DNA from: Solen grandis
Taxonomy: Eukaryota > Mollusca > Bivalvia > Adapedonta > Solenidae
Direction of reading: 5' to 3'
NCBI GenBank assembly: GCA_021229015.1
Contig: CM037794.1
Span: forward strand, 43,233,126-43,297,125
DNA: 64,000 bases
Position 1 is the stretch's first letter. Each line of letters opens with the position of its first letter. The notes below the pieces were generated by a model. The model saw only the letters and a program-made list of their open reading frames with translations, ran no database searches and was not told where the DNA came from. Position numbers and translations under genes: made by a program. This document shows, piece after piece, positions 24,231-37,059 of this stretch.

Positions 24231-25034
24231 ACATACTTTAAGATTTTCCTCAGTCACTGATTGGTCATTTTAAATCAGCGAATCATACTTCTATTTCTGA
24301 TTCTCTGGTGAAACTAACACTGTAATTGCAGAGCCTACCGTAAATGTAAAACACGTGTGCTTGAGTTATAAATTCCATTTTACATTTGTCCAGTTATTTT
24401 ACATCAAATTTTGTTATTGATGCCCCCTCTCTGAAAGGGAATGGCGTTTCCGTTGGTCACGAAATCTTGTATCAAGCATATATCTATGATTCTAGAGTCA
24501 TTAAACTTTACAAGAATCAATGCATAGTGTAATAGCAAGGGTTGGCTTTGTGCGAAGAACTGGAGTCAGAGCAGATCGAGTTATGTCAAATCTATGTATT
24601 TAGATCTATAGTGGCTACATTTCTACTGTAACAATTAAATCAAATTGAATGTGAAGGCCAAAGTCAGAATATCAAAATAAAATATGAGTAAATTTGTCAA
24701 AATGTTACGGAAATATTGGCATGCAGATCCTGACAACATGGAAAAGATGGAAAACAGACGTCACGTGTATCATCAACAAATAGTGCCCATGTACAAGAGG
24801 GTCACCCTGTAGTGTTACAAGCTACTACGCAATATGTGCGCAGCCTGTCTAGGACGATGACAGATCGTGTGGGCGGCTGTATCAAAACGTGTTTTACGCG
24901 CTATGTACAACCACAAGGCCAAGGATACCCAAAAGTCGGTTAAATATATATACCAATGTGTCAACCCCGGTCTGACGTCACAGTCTCTGTTTATAGAGAA
25001 GATGCCAGTGTCATGGGATAGAATTACATAGTTT

Positions 25035-25700
25035 TATATCATAAAACTAGAAATGTGTCCTTAGGACACGGATGCCCCCGCCATTTTGTTTATTAGATTG
25101 ATATTTTGTCATTGAATATGATGAGAAATTGGAAATACATAAGACGATGATTTTGAAATTAAACGCATGAGCGCTGTGACCCTGACCTCAATCAAGTGAT
25201 GTGATAACGATCTTCAAGCTAGCAACCTAGTACTTGTTCACGATACATTGTCCCAAGAATCCCTTAATTGTGGCAAGTTATTTCAAATCATGATACAACA
25301 CAACAAAGATATTGCTTGGACAGGACACACATTTTAAACTCAACTAACTGCAGTTACCTTGTCTTTAAAGCTGGCGACTTGGTTCTTGTTTTATCCTGGG
25401 GATCAGTAATTTTGCGCTGAATTACTTCAAAACATGTATATTCACAAGGTTACAGCCGGGACAAGATTTTGAGGTCAACCGAGTGCTGTGACCTTCACCT
25501 TTCACGTTTGGTTCTTGTTCGCAACATATCGTCTTGTCCTAAGGATACTTTTTGGAACCGGTTTTTGGGACACATTGTCTTGTCCTAAGGATCATCTGTG
25601 TCAAATTATTTCTAAACATGTACATTCATACAAAGTTCCAGCTGGGACACGATTTCTTGCACACACACACACACACACACACACACGGACAGATGTCCCT
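25035..25700 (+). mobile_element. Pearl-like element with CA instead of GACG array
   Basis: Starts AACTAGAAATGTGTCCTTAG. It has imperfect repeats containing GTGACCYTSACCT and TTGTCCTAAGGATC, and an (AC)n run at 25661-25686 followed by GGACAGATGTCC. Confidence 0.6.
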
Positions 25701-25963
25701 TGTTCACTTAAATGCTTTGTAAAATTCCTTATTTATATCATATAACTCGAGATTCCTTGATGACACGAGACATGAGTCATACGGTTACCCATTTTTGTCA
25801 CACTGATATGACGTCTATTATAAGTCAAATTAAAGACACGATATTATGATCAAAGGTATTGCTGAAACAAATGAATGTAAAAAAAAAAAAAAATGTATAT
25901 GATTCATATTGTAAAACAAGATAAGGTTACTCATTTTTATGTAAATATTTAAAATGTATATGC

Positions 25964-25970
<7 letters not shown>

Positions 25971-25994
<24 letters not shown>
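25971..25994. repeat. (CT)n microsatellite
   Basis: Uninterrupted CT run. Confidence 0.95.
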
Positions 25995-25998
<4 letters not shown>

Positions 25999-26637
25999 AC
26001 TACGAAGAAACTTAGCCGTTTTCCATTGTACCACGTGATATTCAAGTTTGTATATATATGTAATGTTATGTTTGATTTGCAATTTCTATAAAATTAATTT
26101 GAATTTAAGATAACACTATATGCCCGTCGGCATTAATAATATTGTTTTACAAAGATACAAACTACTCATATCAAAGATGAAACAATATTTTAGTACAAAT
26201 TTATTAACTGAACCACATTACATGTATTTTGGGGATTGTTTGTTGTTGTTGTTGTTTCATGATTAATGTTAAAAACATAACACAATGATCTGGTTTTTGA
26301 TAGTATATTTAATGTAAATAAATGTACAAAAAATGGTTAATTCTAATCCTTTTAATGACAATAATTAACAAATTCTAATGGCAGAATTTGAGACAGACAA
26401 AACAGTGTAATCCCGACTGCCTAATCTGCCATATATACGGTGAGTTACGGAATGAGTCTTTCATAGGTTTCCGACGATGGTGCTTTACATTTGGTTCAGT
26501 GTCATGTACTGTGTGAAATATTGTAAAAATGTTAACATACCTATTGCTTTAACCCCGAAGATATGACGTTTTTTAACACTTTATGACAAAATCAAAATAC
26601 GTTGATTGATGTTCCAAACATTGTTATTTAATAGTGA

Positions 26638-26712
26638 GAAGTTGAGAATGCCCTCCAGCGGGTTTGCGGTAGGTCGGTGGTTCTTCCCGGTTGCCTCTGT
26701 GCACTCAACTTT
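26638..26712 (+). mobile_element. SINE core fragment
   Basis: GCGGGTTTGCGGTAGGTCGG followed by TGGTTCTTCCCGGTTGCC matches the 'pasted-in' middle of a common bivalve tRNA-SINE (GGCTTACGGAAGGTCGGTGG type). The head and tail are not recognisable. Confidence 0.6.
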
Positions 26713-27614
26713 TGTACATTTCCAGTTTAAGGCACAGCAAATTAAAGCCCTGCTTTTTCGCCCGTAGAGTCCTATACCAGTATCACAAACCAAAGTCCAT
26801 GTGTTCTTTTGTGTCAACCATTGACTACCTACAATCTTAATGTTACTATCTGATTGCATGTAAGTCAGTTTGAATACATGGCATTAGAAAACATTGGCAA
26901 TGCGTACTTTTAATGAAAAAAATGTGACCTTAATAGGTATTAAGGTGTAAGTGTATGTCGTTTATCTTGATAAGAATCGCATTACTATCGCTGACAATTT
27001 CGCCATTTTTTGCCTTCCATGAGTGTTATTACACGGTGTTTGCTACCTTTTTATCGGTTATCCTTTATGTTATGGTAGATTTTATGGCGGACTCATGTAC
27101 TTCAGGCTTCCCTTCTTATTATTATAGCATAAATCCTCGAGGTAATTTATTAAGTATGTGTTATAAGCAAAAACTCCAATACCATTACATTGCAGCAGAA
27201 AAATAGAAGGTAGCTAGTATCATTTGCTACTGAGCTGATGCGCTGTAAAATTCATTAATTTTACATATTTATAGGCGTTGCTGAATACTTTATCCTAAAT
27301 AATTATTTCCAAGATATATGTAATGGAAGGTTGGAGGCCCGGATATTCAAGGTAGCTGACACTCTTGATTCATGGTGAGGCACTCCACACAACGCAATTA
27401 TACCTGTTGTTTTCCTGCTGGTAAGTGTAGGGTTTAACAAGCTCACCTGGCGTGGAGGAGGTGCACAGATAATACCAGGTTGATTATACAAGTAGACAAA
27501 AACAAAGGAGTGATGAAAACAACAGACAATACAAAGTATACGGGAAACTGGAACATGTATTTGGTCCCTTAATGCGAAGAGATAGGACCATTTCACCAGA
27601 CGATCGGCAATCTG

Positions 27615-28557
27615 ATTTAAAGGGGCTGCTTCCCAGATGCTATCAAAATTACCGTAAAATTATAACTCCTTTTCGGACGTAAATGTTATTAATTTTGTAA
27701 TTAAGTCTACCAACAGCCAGAAAAATACTGATTATCTTATCATAATCAAATATTTTTACCCAGTACGGGAGTTTCCCGTCTATAAATAAAACTTTGAATT
27801 CGTTATATGTACGGGCACTTAACATATATCACGTGATCGAAAAATGCATTGTCAATGAGAGAAGGGATCGAATTTGAATGGGACGAAACGGTTTGGGTTA
27901 ACGACTTGATTTCCAGTCAAAAAGACGTCAATATTGATCAATGTCTACATAAAGGCTAAATCTCTTAGCTGTCGCCAAGTCGTTTTAAAGTATTAAGCTG
28001 TTATCGTTACACTGTGCAATGCCTCTGAGAAAGTCCCCAGTTTTGGAAAATACACTTACTTGTCTAATCAACAATTTAGCAACCAGGCTGTCGCTGTTGG
28101 CTCCGATTGTGTTCTTCATCGTGTGACTCGATCGCCGATAATTACAAGTTTTGATATTTGGCGTTTCTGTCTCGCAGCAAGTGTACGCTTTTTGGCGCTT
28201 GCTGTTTTTTGTTGTTGTTATTTTGGGGGTTGTTGTTGTTGTTTTTTTTCGGCCCCATTATAGTGCTTGAAATAGCTTGGTTGATTAGATGCGCATTTGC
28301 GAACGGGCACTAGCGCTGTCACGTGATTTTTCAGAAATCTAATTTTAAAACTTACTGCGTTTGTAACGCAGTAAAATTTGCGCTAGAAAAAAACTGCGAA
28401 AACGGCAATATCTCGGGATTTCTTGGGCAATTAAGTTATCAGTGATCAGATTTCAATGCCTCACATACAATCATAATATTGATTTTATTGAAATTAGAAG
28501 TTTTTTGTTGTTGTTTTTTCGTCATTTTAGCATCTGTGGGGCAGTTCCTTTAAATTG
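27615..28557. mobile_element. MITE-like element, ~940 bp
   Basis: Left ATTTAAAGGGGCTGCTTCCC + AGATGCTA pairs with the right-hand complement ATTTAAAGGAACTGCCCCAC + AGATGCTA, giving ~28-bp terminal repeats. The interior contains no convincing coding sequence. Confidence 0.6.
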
Positions 28558-28646
28558 AGAAATAAGTGACTGGGGAAAATTTTCAAATGTATGTTTATTT
28601 CTCATTGAACACCGTGTAAAAGTATACACCAGCATGGAGACTTGGT

Positions 28647-28710
28647 GTTCTTCGGAAAGTGCTCGTTGATTTACGTAAGTTTACGTCTCATTTCGGAGTG
28701 AAATGGTCTA
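28647..28710 (+). repeat. Second copy of the 21.5 kb repeat (right part)
   Basis: GTTGATTTACGTAAGTTTAC + GTCTCATTTCGGAGTGAAAT is almost identical to 21496-21537. Confidence 0.8.
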
Positions 28711-31470
28711 ACAAGAAAGTGAACAAAGCAAGAATTCTTGGATATTTGTATAGATAAATAACGCATATTTACTCCTATGTATGTGTGTTAGTATTTTAGT
28801 GATAGATAAATGATTATGTCATAATCTTAATGTTACCAAGCCGCTCCAATTTTATTGAAATGGTTTATTATTACTATTATTGAAGTATAGCGGTATGTCA
28901 TACGTATATTCAAATACTTTTGGCTTTTATTTTCTTTCTTTCAGAATAAATTATGTTCGAGAACACAAGAAACATAACCTTTTACAACATATAAAAATAC
29001 TACATATTTTTATCATGAAACCAAACGAATATGCAAAGTACCAGAACAAAAAAAATCCTTTCTTTCATAGAGTTGAACTGTTTACCCTACATTTCCTTTT
29101 CATGTGGTTTTAAATACTACTACACGCAATTAACAAATAATTGAATTCCATATACCTGCATTATCCTATACTTAAGGAATTTGAAAACGTACACTTTAGA
29201 TAAGTGTGTTTTTTTTTTTTTTACAACGAAAGCACTTACTATATACTTCTGTTCATTTTTGCGTATTAACAGTAATTTTCAGTTGTTACGTTTTATATAT
29301 GTAATCAGCATGATATACATTTGATGGAATCCTTCGCACATGTATTCCATAAAAATAATATATATGTAGGCGTGCGTTTTCAAAGTCCTTAAGTATATTT
29401 TCTCGAGTATGAATATCCATTTTATTTTGACAAATATAATTATACCTGTTACTGGCCAACATAAAACTGTAAACATTTGGTGGAAATCACAATAAAAAAA
29501 CTCCGGCTCAAGCTATAGGTGGCATTGTGTACTTCGGTGATTGATTTGATCTTTCCTTTCAAAAATCATCTTATGTTATTTTAATCTGCAATGCTGGAAC
29601 AACATGTCTAACATATCATTGGTAGCTTCCTATACACGCATCAGGTCAAAATGATACGAATGGCGATTGTATGATTGTGAACCTTTCCCGAATTTTGATA
29701 TATATCACTCCTGACTTTTGACAGCAAGTATAACATGCGCAGATCCGATCGGGTACTATCTATCTAATCATTTAACCAGGGCTTCCGTTCCTCACACCCT
29801 TACACTGAAACATGGTCCCAGCTTAGATAATTTTCTTACATTCGCTGCATTTCCAAGTTTTTAGAACCCTCTGATATGAATTGCTAATCCGCATCAAAGG
29901 GGTTTGGCACGAAAGGTGGGTCAAATATCACTACATGTATATGTAACAGTGATATATGACCCGCCTTTCATGTCAAACCCTTTGCTCTAAAATGTATTAA
30001 AACACACACACACACACGTGAATGATGTACCACGTTTTGCTTTCATGCTTCATTAGTCTTTTTTTTTTTTTTTTTTATTCTTAGCAAATATTTGGGAAAA
30101 GTCATTTGAATTAATTTCCTAAGGTTGATGACGTAGCCATCTTGCGATCGGCGAATCTAATAGATTACATAGATTGGAAGTCATGATATTATAAATAATT
30201 TTATGCAAACATCTACGAAGATTCTTTTAAGTGGACATATGGCACAAGTCTAAAAATAGTATATCACTTTCCCAGACAATGCGCATGTACATCAGTAAGA
30301 TCATCACTATATTTAGAAACGTTGACATGAGACGTATAACACTGGTATCACGTGACCAATATATTCCAAGATTAATATATGGACCAATTAGATCACTTCT
30401 TTCTTCAGGTTTTGCTATTAATCAAGACTATAGTAGGTTCAAAGAAGACCAGAGAGAGAAAGAGAGAAATATTATGTTTGTAATTTCTATAGAATTTATT
30501 AGAGGGTGTGCTTATCCGGCTCGGCAAGAATGGTAACACTAGATTGAAATTAAAGTAAATAACCTAACGGTTACTTCCCCGGAAAACAATGCATAACCAC
30601 GCCACTATTTTTGGCATCGCCATTTTCGACACATTGCGCTAAACATGTAATTTATATCAGAATGTGGGGAATACAATGAATGTTTATAATTAATTCTATT
30701 TCAAGTAGTCCACTTTCTTAAATTATCCGGGAGATATTTTATAATTACCTTTGACATATTTTCAGAATACATTGGTGCTTTTTTAACAACTCTTTACCTC
30801 TCTGGTATAGAAGCACCTGTAGGTATTTTTTTATACCCAAATGAATGCAAAATGAATTAAAAATTTTAGTTTAACACTACAACACTGTAATCCAAATTCA
30901 TGTGAATCTATCCGGTGGTTTAGTAGTTTTCCCATATCTTCCATGTTACTTATGGTTTACTATCAGCATCCTGCTGCTGCTGTTGATGCTGCTATTCAGG
31001 GTCATTGAACAGACTCTCTCTCCAGAAGTACATGTAGAAGGAAGGAATTATTATCAGAATTCTTGTATGCTCATGCATCTTCTAAGAAAATCATGTAAAT
31101 TGTTGTGATGAAACTAGACGGTATCAAAATAGTTTGTGTTTTTATCAGAATTTTTGTATACTAATGCATCTTCTCAAAAAAATGATGTAAACTGGTGTAA
31201 TGAAACTATTTTTTCCGTAAGTATTCTTCCAAAAAAATATCATGCTTTAACAAATTAAACGTTTCTAATCTTTTTGAGTTATTTATGTTAGAAAACCAAT
31301 TTTGTTTATATACATCTAAAATTCTATATGTATTTTCCTTAAGTGTTTTTCCAAACAAAAATCATGCTAAACAAATTGCATTTTTTAAAAATTTTGTTTA
31401 TAAAAATTTAAAATTTTTAAATTATTATTTCATTCGTTTTATTAATATAATAAAACAGTAGTTAAAAGAC
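28711..31470. other. AT-rich noncoding
   Basis: Only the hairpin at 29.9 kb, a short (AC)n at 30.0 kb and a T run at 30.06 kb stand out. The open frame at 30231-30536 has no recognisable features. Confidence 0.55.
29892..29987. repeat. Imperfect ~40-bp-arm hairpin
   Basis: Arms CAAAGGGGTTTGGCACGAAA + GGTGGGTCA and TGACCCGCCTTTCATGTCAA + ACCCTTTG pair with a few mismatches around a ~15-base loop. The size suits a microRNA precursor or a tiny MITE; which one is not clear. Confidence 0.8.
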
Positions 31471-33370
31471 CAAGTTCATTCAGTACTATTTTCATTTTTT
31501 CCATTATACATCATTCATCAGCATTTGGTAGATATTCACTATTAATTCATACTAGTGAGGTTAAAATGTTAAACGTTGAGGCAAAATTCTAACGAAAGTG
31601 GGGTTCATGTAAATGGTTATTAAAGAGTATCATAGATGTATTGCATATGTTATATTAGTTATACCAAGACATGGTTAATTTATATTTCAATAAACATAAA
31701 GCCATGGTTAATATCTAACTATGTAAGAACTGAAAATTAGAGTTTTCCTCGTCTATTCAATTGTTATATCAATATTGTAAATATGTATTTGTGTTGTTTG
31801 ACTTTTTATTATATTTTAATAAATATATTTGCAGTAAATTCTTGTTAATTTTTTTTAATAATTTCATTTCACACACACCCCTTACAAAATTCTTAGATAT
31901 GCTTAGAAATGATTATACCTACATCAACATAATTACACATCATCAATGATATTTTTAATAGGTATTTGATTACATCATGGATGTATATTACATCTAGTGT
32001 ATGTCCGTGATTATATGCAATGAAAGGCCATTTTAAACTAAGCATATAACATTAAATAGTACAATGCATTATCTTCTATTAGGAAAAAATACAATAAAAT
32101 ACATATGAACAAGTATTATATAAAGTGGGGTGAAATGTCTCGATATTTGAAAACTTGGGGGTGAAACGTCTGGGGGAGGAAATGATTTGGGGGTAAAACG
32201 TCTAGAATGACGAGTCTCATTTTGAGTTCACTGTCGAAAACTCAAGATGCCATTTTGGAAATACTATTTTTGACTGTTGTTGAATTTTGAAAGTTACTTT
32301 TTAAATTTGGTTTCAATAACCATTGACAATTTATGACATCTGAAGGGAAGATATTGATGATATATTTAATATAAAAGTGAGGGATCGTTTTGTTCATCTT
32401 CTTATGCTGGCAAGAACGAATTCCAGACGTTTCACCCCCAAACCATTTCCTCCCCGAGACGTTTCACCCCCCAAGCTGTTTCCTCCCAAGTCGTTTCACC
32501 CCCAATTTTCAAAGATCGAGACGTTTCACCCCCACTTTATATTATACTTGTTAATATGTATATTATTGTATTTTTTTTCCCAAAAGAAGATAATGCATTA
32601 ATACTATTCAGTGCTATATGCTTAGTTTTAAGATTAAATATATATATTTAAGAGATAAAAATTAAATGGACTTTCATTGCATATAATCACGGACATATAT
32701 ACTAGATGTTACTAGTATGTATGATACATTAAACATGTCAGTTGATGATGCGTAATTATGTTAATGTAAGTATGATCATTTCTAATCATACTTAGATTTT
32801 GTAAGTCTTGAATGAATCAAATATGTATAAGTGTGTAAAAAATAACAAGAATTTTAATAAAAAAAAATAAACAACACAAATACATATTTACACGATTAAC
32901 AACTGAATTGTTGAGGAAAACTCTAATTTTCTTACATGGTTAGATATTAACCATGGCTTTATGTTTATTGAAATATAAATTAACCATGTCTTGGTATAAC
33001 TTATATAACATGTGCAATACATCTATGATACTCTTTCATCACCATTTCTTACATGATGCACACACTAGAGTAGTAAACAGAGGTTAAATAGTAAAATTAA
33101 GATTTCCTTAAAAATATTTATGTTAATAATATTTATATTTTTATCGTATTTTGCAATTGTCTAAGGATTTAATAGTCTTTTTCCTGACAGCTTACTAATT
33201 TGTATATAAAAGTTATGTACAAAATAATGATGTACATGAACCCCACATTCGTAACACTTTTGCCTCATCGTTTAACAATTAAACCTCACTATGAATTAAT
33301 AGTGAATATCTACCAAATGCTGATGAGCGATGTATAATGGTAAAAATGAAAATAACACTGATTGAACTTG
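31471..33370. mobile_element. Large inverted repeat / foldback-like element
   Basis: The left arm (31471-32213) is matched by the reverse complement of the right arm (32414-33370). For example, TACCAAGACATGGTTAATTT at ~31661 pairs with the region at ~32975-32995, and outer motifs CATTTGGTAGATATTCAC and GTGAATATCTACCAAATG pair. The right arm carries ~170 extra bases near 33070-33240. The inner ends hold GGGGGTGAAACGTCT-type motifs (2-3 copies left, 4 right). The ~200 bp spacer has no ORF, and no transposase is seen. It may be a non-autonomous foldback/MITE or an inverted pair of the same repeat. Confidence 0.85.
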
Positions 33371-33852
33371 ATCTACAACACGTGTGGTTATACCAGAATA
33401 AATGTGTCATACATTTAGAAAAAAAAATTTTTAAAAGGTTTTCTTACGTAATTCAAATGGAATTTAATAAATAAATTTTAAACTGAAATTTTTAAATAAT
33501 ACGACCTATCAATAAAAAAAGGCAGACACAATTAATCCCATTTTTTACTAGAAATAATAATAATTAATAATAATATCATATCATTAGTATCTTTAGTAAG
33601 ATTTACTTTTAAAAAAAGTTCGACTATATCACCATATTGCAAAAAGTATTATGTATTGGCAAAAAAAAAAAGGTGTAAATGTGTATTGGCTATAAACATG
33701 TGTAATATGTTTAATACTGAATAAACAGATTAAATGTTAAGTATGTATTTAAAGTTAATGGTAAGTATATGGTCCTATTCATTAAATAATTGCTAATCTG
33801 ATGTGTTTATTGGCCACACTTAACGGCACGTGTCACTTAACTGCTACATACT

Positions 33853-35049
33853 GTGTATAGTGGAGTCATTAGACTAGGAGAAAGACTGCCAGTTAACAAT
33901 GAAATTCACAATTCAAACTTCATTAAAAATAGAATCAACAAAAAAGGATTTAAAAAGACTAAACCACCTTATGCTGAAACCATACGGGGCACGGTCGAGG
34001 AATACGGGCTGACTAACGTTCCTATGACTAAACCTAGTTATAGGGATGTTAACATAATCTCAAACATTGAGACAGACCTCAGTTTAACCAATAAAATCTG
34101 TAAAGCCCATGGAATCACAGAAAATGATAAAAAATTTATTCAGAAATATATTGAAGAAAATTATTCAGATTGTATAGAGATCTACACGGATGGCAGTAAG
34201 GATGGACATGAGAAAGTAGCGGGTGCGGGAATAGCAGTTAGAAACAAACATTTATCAATTAAAAATATCAATTTCAAAATTGATCACAGAGTGTCTATCT
34301 ACACCTGCGAACTTATGGCCATCCTTAATGCTTATAAGTGGATTAAACAAAACAAACCGAAAAAAGTTACAATACTTACAGACAGCCTAAGTTCGTTAAC
34401 ATCAATTCAAAAAGGCTACTCTAAAGATAGACAAGAAATAATTAATGAAATTTATTTAATACATCAAGAACTAAAATCCAGGGGCTTAGCAGAGGTTAAA
34501 CTGGTCTGGATTCCTAGCCATGTGGGGATACAGGGAAATGATCAAGCAGACGAAAATGCAAAACAAGGCTCCAAAAATGGTTACCCGCTTAATATAGAAC
34601 TTAATAAAAATGAGATATATTCACTCATTAAACAGAAAGGGCAAGAAAAATTCCAAAAACTCTGGGAAGAAAGTCACGACTCTATGAAAATGTTCGTTCC
34701 TAAGATTAAAAATAAGTGCTATAACTACAGTAGTGTTAGGAGAGAAGATGTAGCACTAAACAGGTTAAAACTAGGAATGTCTGGGATAAGAACACAAAAT
34801 TTCTCAGAGGAAACCAAATGTCGTTTCTGCCCTGAAACAGAAACAGTGGGTCATATTTTCTTTGACACCACTAAGAAATGTCACCAACTCACAGAATTCA
34901 GAGAAGGCTTAAAAAATAGACTGTACAAAGAGGGAATAACAAGTCTGACTATCAAATCCCTAGTGTACCCGGATGGCAAAGATTCAGAAATCATTACTAG
35001 GAATGTATTGACGTTTCTGAGGGAAACGGGATACATTAATAAAATTTAA
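33853..35049 (+). CDS. LINE ORF2 C-terminal fragment: RNase H domain plus zinc knuckle
   Basis: 398 codons are open from a GTG just after a TAA at 33838 to a TAA stop; there is no ATG start, so this is a remnant, not a gene. The RNase HI domain spans residues ~108-240 with all four acidic residues: D113 (YTDGS), E153 (TCELMA), D177 (LTDSLS) and D233 (GNDQADENAK), preceded by VWIPSHVG. A C-terminal C-X2-C-X7-H-X8-C motif (C323, C326, H334, C343) is the zinc knuckle usual for I/Jockey-group LINEs. The uninterrupted frame and intact catalytic residues suggest a fairly young insertion. Confidence 0.9.
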   Translation: MYSGVIRLGERLPVNNEIHNSNFIKNRINKKGFKKTKPPYAETIRGTVEEYGLTNVPMTKPSYRDVNIISNIETDLSLTNKICKAHGITENDKKFIQKYIEENYSDCIEIYTDGSKDGHEKVAGAGIAVRNKHLSIKNINFKIDHRVSIYTCELMAILNAYKWIKQNKPKKVTILTDSLSSLTSIQKGYSKDRQEIINEIYLIHQELKSRGLAEVKLVWIPSHVGIQGNDQADENAKQGSKNGYPLNIELNKNEIYSLIKQKGQEKFQKLWEESHDSMKMFVPKIKNKCYNYSSVRREDVALNRLKLGMSGIRTQNFSEETKCRFCPETETVGHIFFDTTKKCHQLTEFREGLKNRLYKEGITSLTIKSLVYPDGKDSEIITRNVLTFLRETGYINKI

Positions 35050-35105
35050 ATAAAGTAAACTAGAAATAAAACAATGAGGTAGTGGTGAAGGGGGAAGTAA
35101 CAGGA

Positions 35106-35443
35106 CTAAAAATAGGGCAGTCTCCATTGTGCTGTTTGGAGGGGACAATTCAGAGACCTTAAGTCTCGTTGGGCGTACTTATACCCATCCCCTCTGGACA
35201 TCACAGTGGGGACCTAAAATAGCAAAACAGCAAAATAAGGTATAACCAAATCACCCCATAACCTAAATCTATATATAATTTGAATAACCAATAACCAAAC
35301 AAGATAGGGAAAGAGATAAAAACATACATTCAAAATAGGGCAGTCCCCATTGTGCTGTTTGGAGGGGACAATTCAGAGACCTTAAGTCTCGTTGGGCGTA
35401 CATATACCCTTCCCCTCCGGGCATCACAGTGGGGACCTAAAAT
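35106..35443 (+). repeat. Direct repeat in the LINE 3' region
   Basis: A ~115 bp block beginning AATAGGGCAGTC and ending CAGTGGGGACCTAAAATAG is present at 35106-35218 and again at 35333-35443 with few differences. Each copy contains a CTTAAGTCTCGTTGGGCGTA stretch. Tandem 3' UTR blocks are common in LINEs. Confidence 0.85.
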
Positions 35444-36501
35444 AGCAAAATAGCAAAACAATGTATAAATCAAATTATCTCTAATTAGTAGAGAGTAAAA
35501 ATAAGCACACAAAAAAATTAGTACTACCACAAGGTGAGGATGGGAAGGGTGGGATATTCATAATAAGTAGGTGACAAGTGACACCAGGTCAAAGAATAGT
35601 CACAAGTCATAAAAAGGGTGGGAATTAAAAGAAATGCGCGACAAATTAAAAGACAATTTTAATAAAGAAAGCATATTAAAGGAAATTACGGAGTGATGTA
35701 GAGGGCAAAACAGAACAGTCTGTATGCCCAAAACACCAATCCGTAAACATGAGCAAGAAACGCGCGGAAAATTTAAGATATTACCACGGACACGAAGTAA
35801 CATAAAGTCGGCAATTTTCAATAATTTAAAAAATATTTGTAAAACTCTTATAAGTAATAATATGCCGACAAAACTCTAAATTAGAGTTTAAATTTAGACA
35901 CTTTGGCTGAACCATTTATAAGGAACTCTTCCTTACTAGCATATTTGCTATCAAAATTCAAAAAAGGGAAATTCCCCTTTTCTTTTTCTTCAATGTCGTT
36001 CTTTTTCTTTTCTCTCCTCAGAGACCGGAAACAGAGGTAGAAGGGTGTACATAGACCTGATTAAGGCCAATTCTTTTCTAACTATTACAATTGTCTATCC
36101 TCTGACTATAATATAAACCTACCAAAAAAGCAGCACTCTCTTGCTGCTGGAGGTTACTCTGGTCCGACAAAGAAACAAAAAGTCTACCCCTATGAGCCCT
36201 TTTGGACCACAGTCCAAAAGGGACAAAATATAAATGTACACCCGGATATCTCTAAAAGCAATTTATTTGGCAAACTATTTTCAAGGACTTAATCCTTGCT
36301 AGCTTAAATTAAAGCTATCAAAATTCTAAATTAGAACTTATTTCCAAGACCTTTCTCAGTTATTTGGCACCTTTTTGGCAGCTAGGGATTATTTTATTAA
36401 GTAAAACGTACTTTTTCAAAAATTTACATTCGAAATTCAAAATTAAAAGACTTCGCATAATGCCGAGCCGCCTATGGCTTAAGGCTGTGAGTCTTTAAAC
36501 A

Positions 36502-36541
<40 letters not shown>

Positions 36542-37059
36542 TCATCCGACATGCTTAATGACATAGTCGCACAAGGTGCATGTCAATAATTATATAATAG
36601 AATGCAATCCTTTTTTTTTTTTTAATTTTTACACGAAGGTACATCTGATTTTTATAATAATCATTTATTTTTTATTCAAGTCATTGACATTATCATATAT
36701 TTCGATTTCTAAATTATGGGAAGATTATATTATACTTGGAAAATACGTAAATTATCATTTCTTATATAGTGATACTGTCAGTACTATTTCACATTTTTTG
36801 TATGTTTACAATGTCATTAAATAACTAAATAAATCAAACTAAGAAGATAATTATCATTAATAACATAAGGATCAATTACTATACAATAATTTCTACCCAA
36901 AGGACTTCAAATAAAAATAAAAAAATGTGGGAAAATATGTTTTAAAATACATATAAATAAACAATGCATTTAAAAGTTATTGAATTGGTGTTTTTTTCTC
37001 ATGTGTGATTTTTTTTTCTCATCTAATAATAATACATGTGCACACGATCACTAACCTTT

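Larger units (their letters stand above)
20696..25034. other. Mostly noncoding between repeats
   Basis: Apart from the (ATT)n run, the dispersed repeats, the tRNA-like fragment and the weak exon candidate at 22.8-23.1 kb, nothing is supported. Confidence 0.5.
25701..27614. other. Noncoding; one weak hydrophobic frame
   Basis: Contains (CT)n, a SINE core fragment and an open frame at 26955-27206 with hydrophobic stretches and SCTSGFPSYYYS, but no splice signals or family match. Confidence 0.5.
33841..36537 (+). mobile_element. 5'-truncated non-LTR retrotransposon (I/Jockey-type with RNase H), poly-A tailed
   Basis: The element has an RNase H-bearing ORF end (33853-35049), a ~1.45 kb 3' untranslated part with a duplicated ~115 bp block (35106-35218 and 35333-35443), and a 35-base poly-A at 36503-36537. 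Reverse transcriptase and endonuclease are missing, so it is a dead 5'-truncated copy. It inserted right beside the large inverted repeat at 31.5-33.4 kb. The target-site duplication is not clear. Confidence 0.85.

Noticed and set aside
26581..26859. 92-codon minus-strand frame with several Cys
   Set aside because: Overlaps the antisense of a SINE core fragment.
32377..32601. Frame with FTPKPFPPRDVSPPKLFPPK proline-rich repeats
   Set aside because: Translation of the GTTTCACCCCC motif repeats in the foldback arm.
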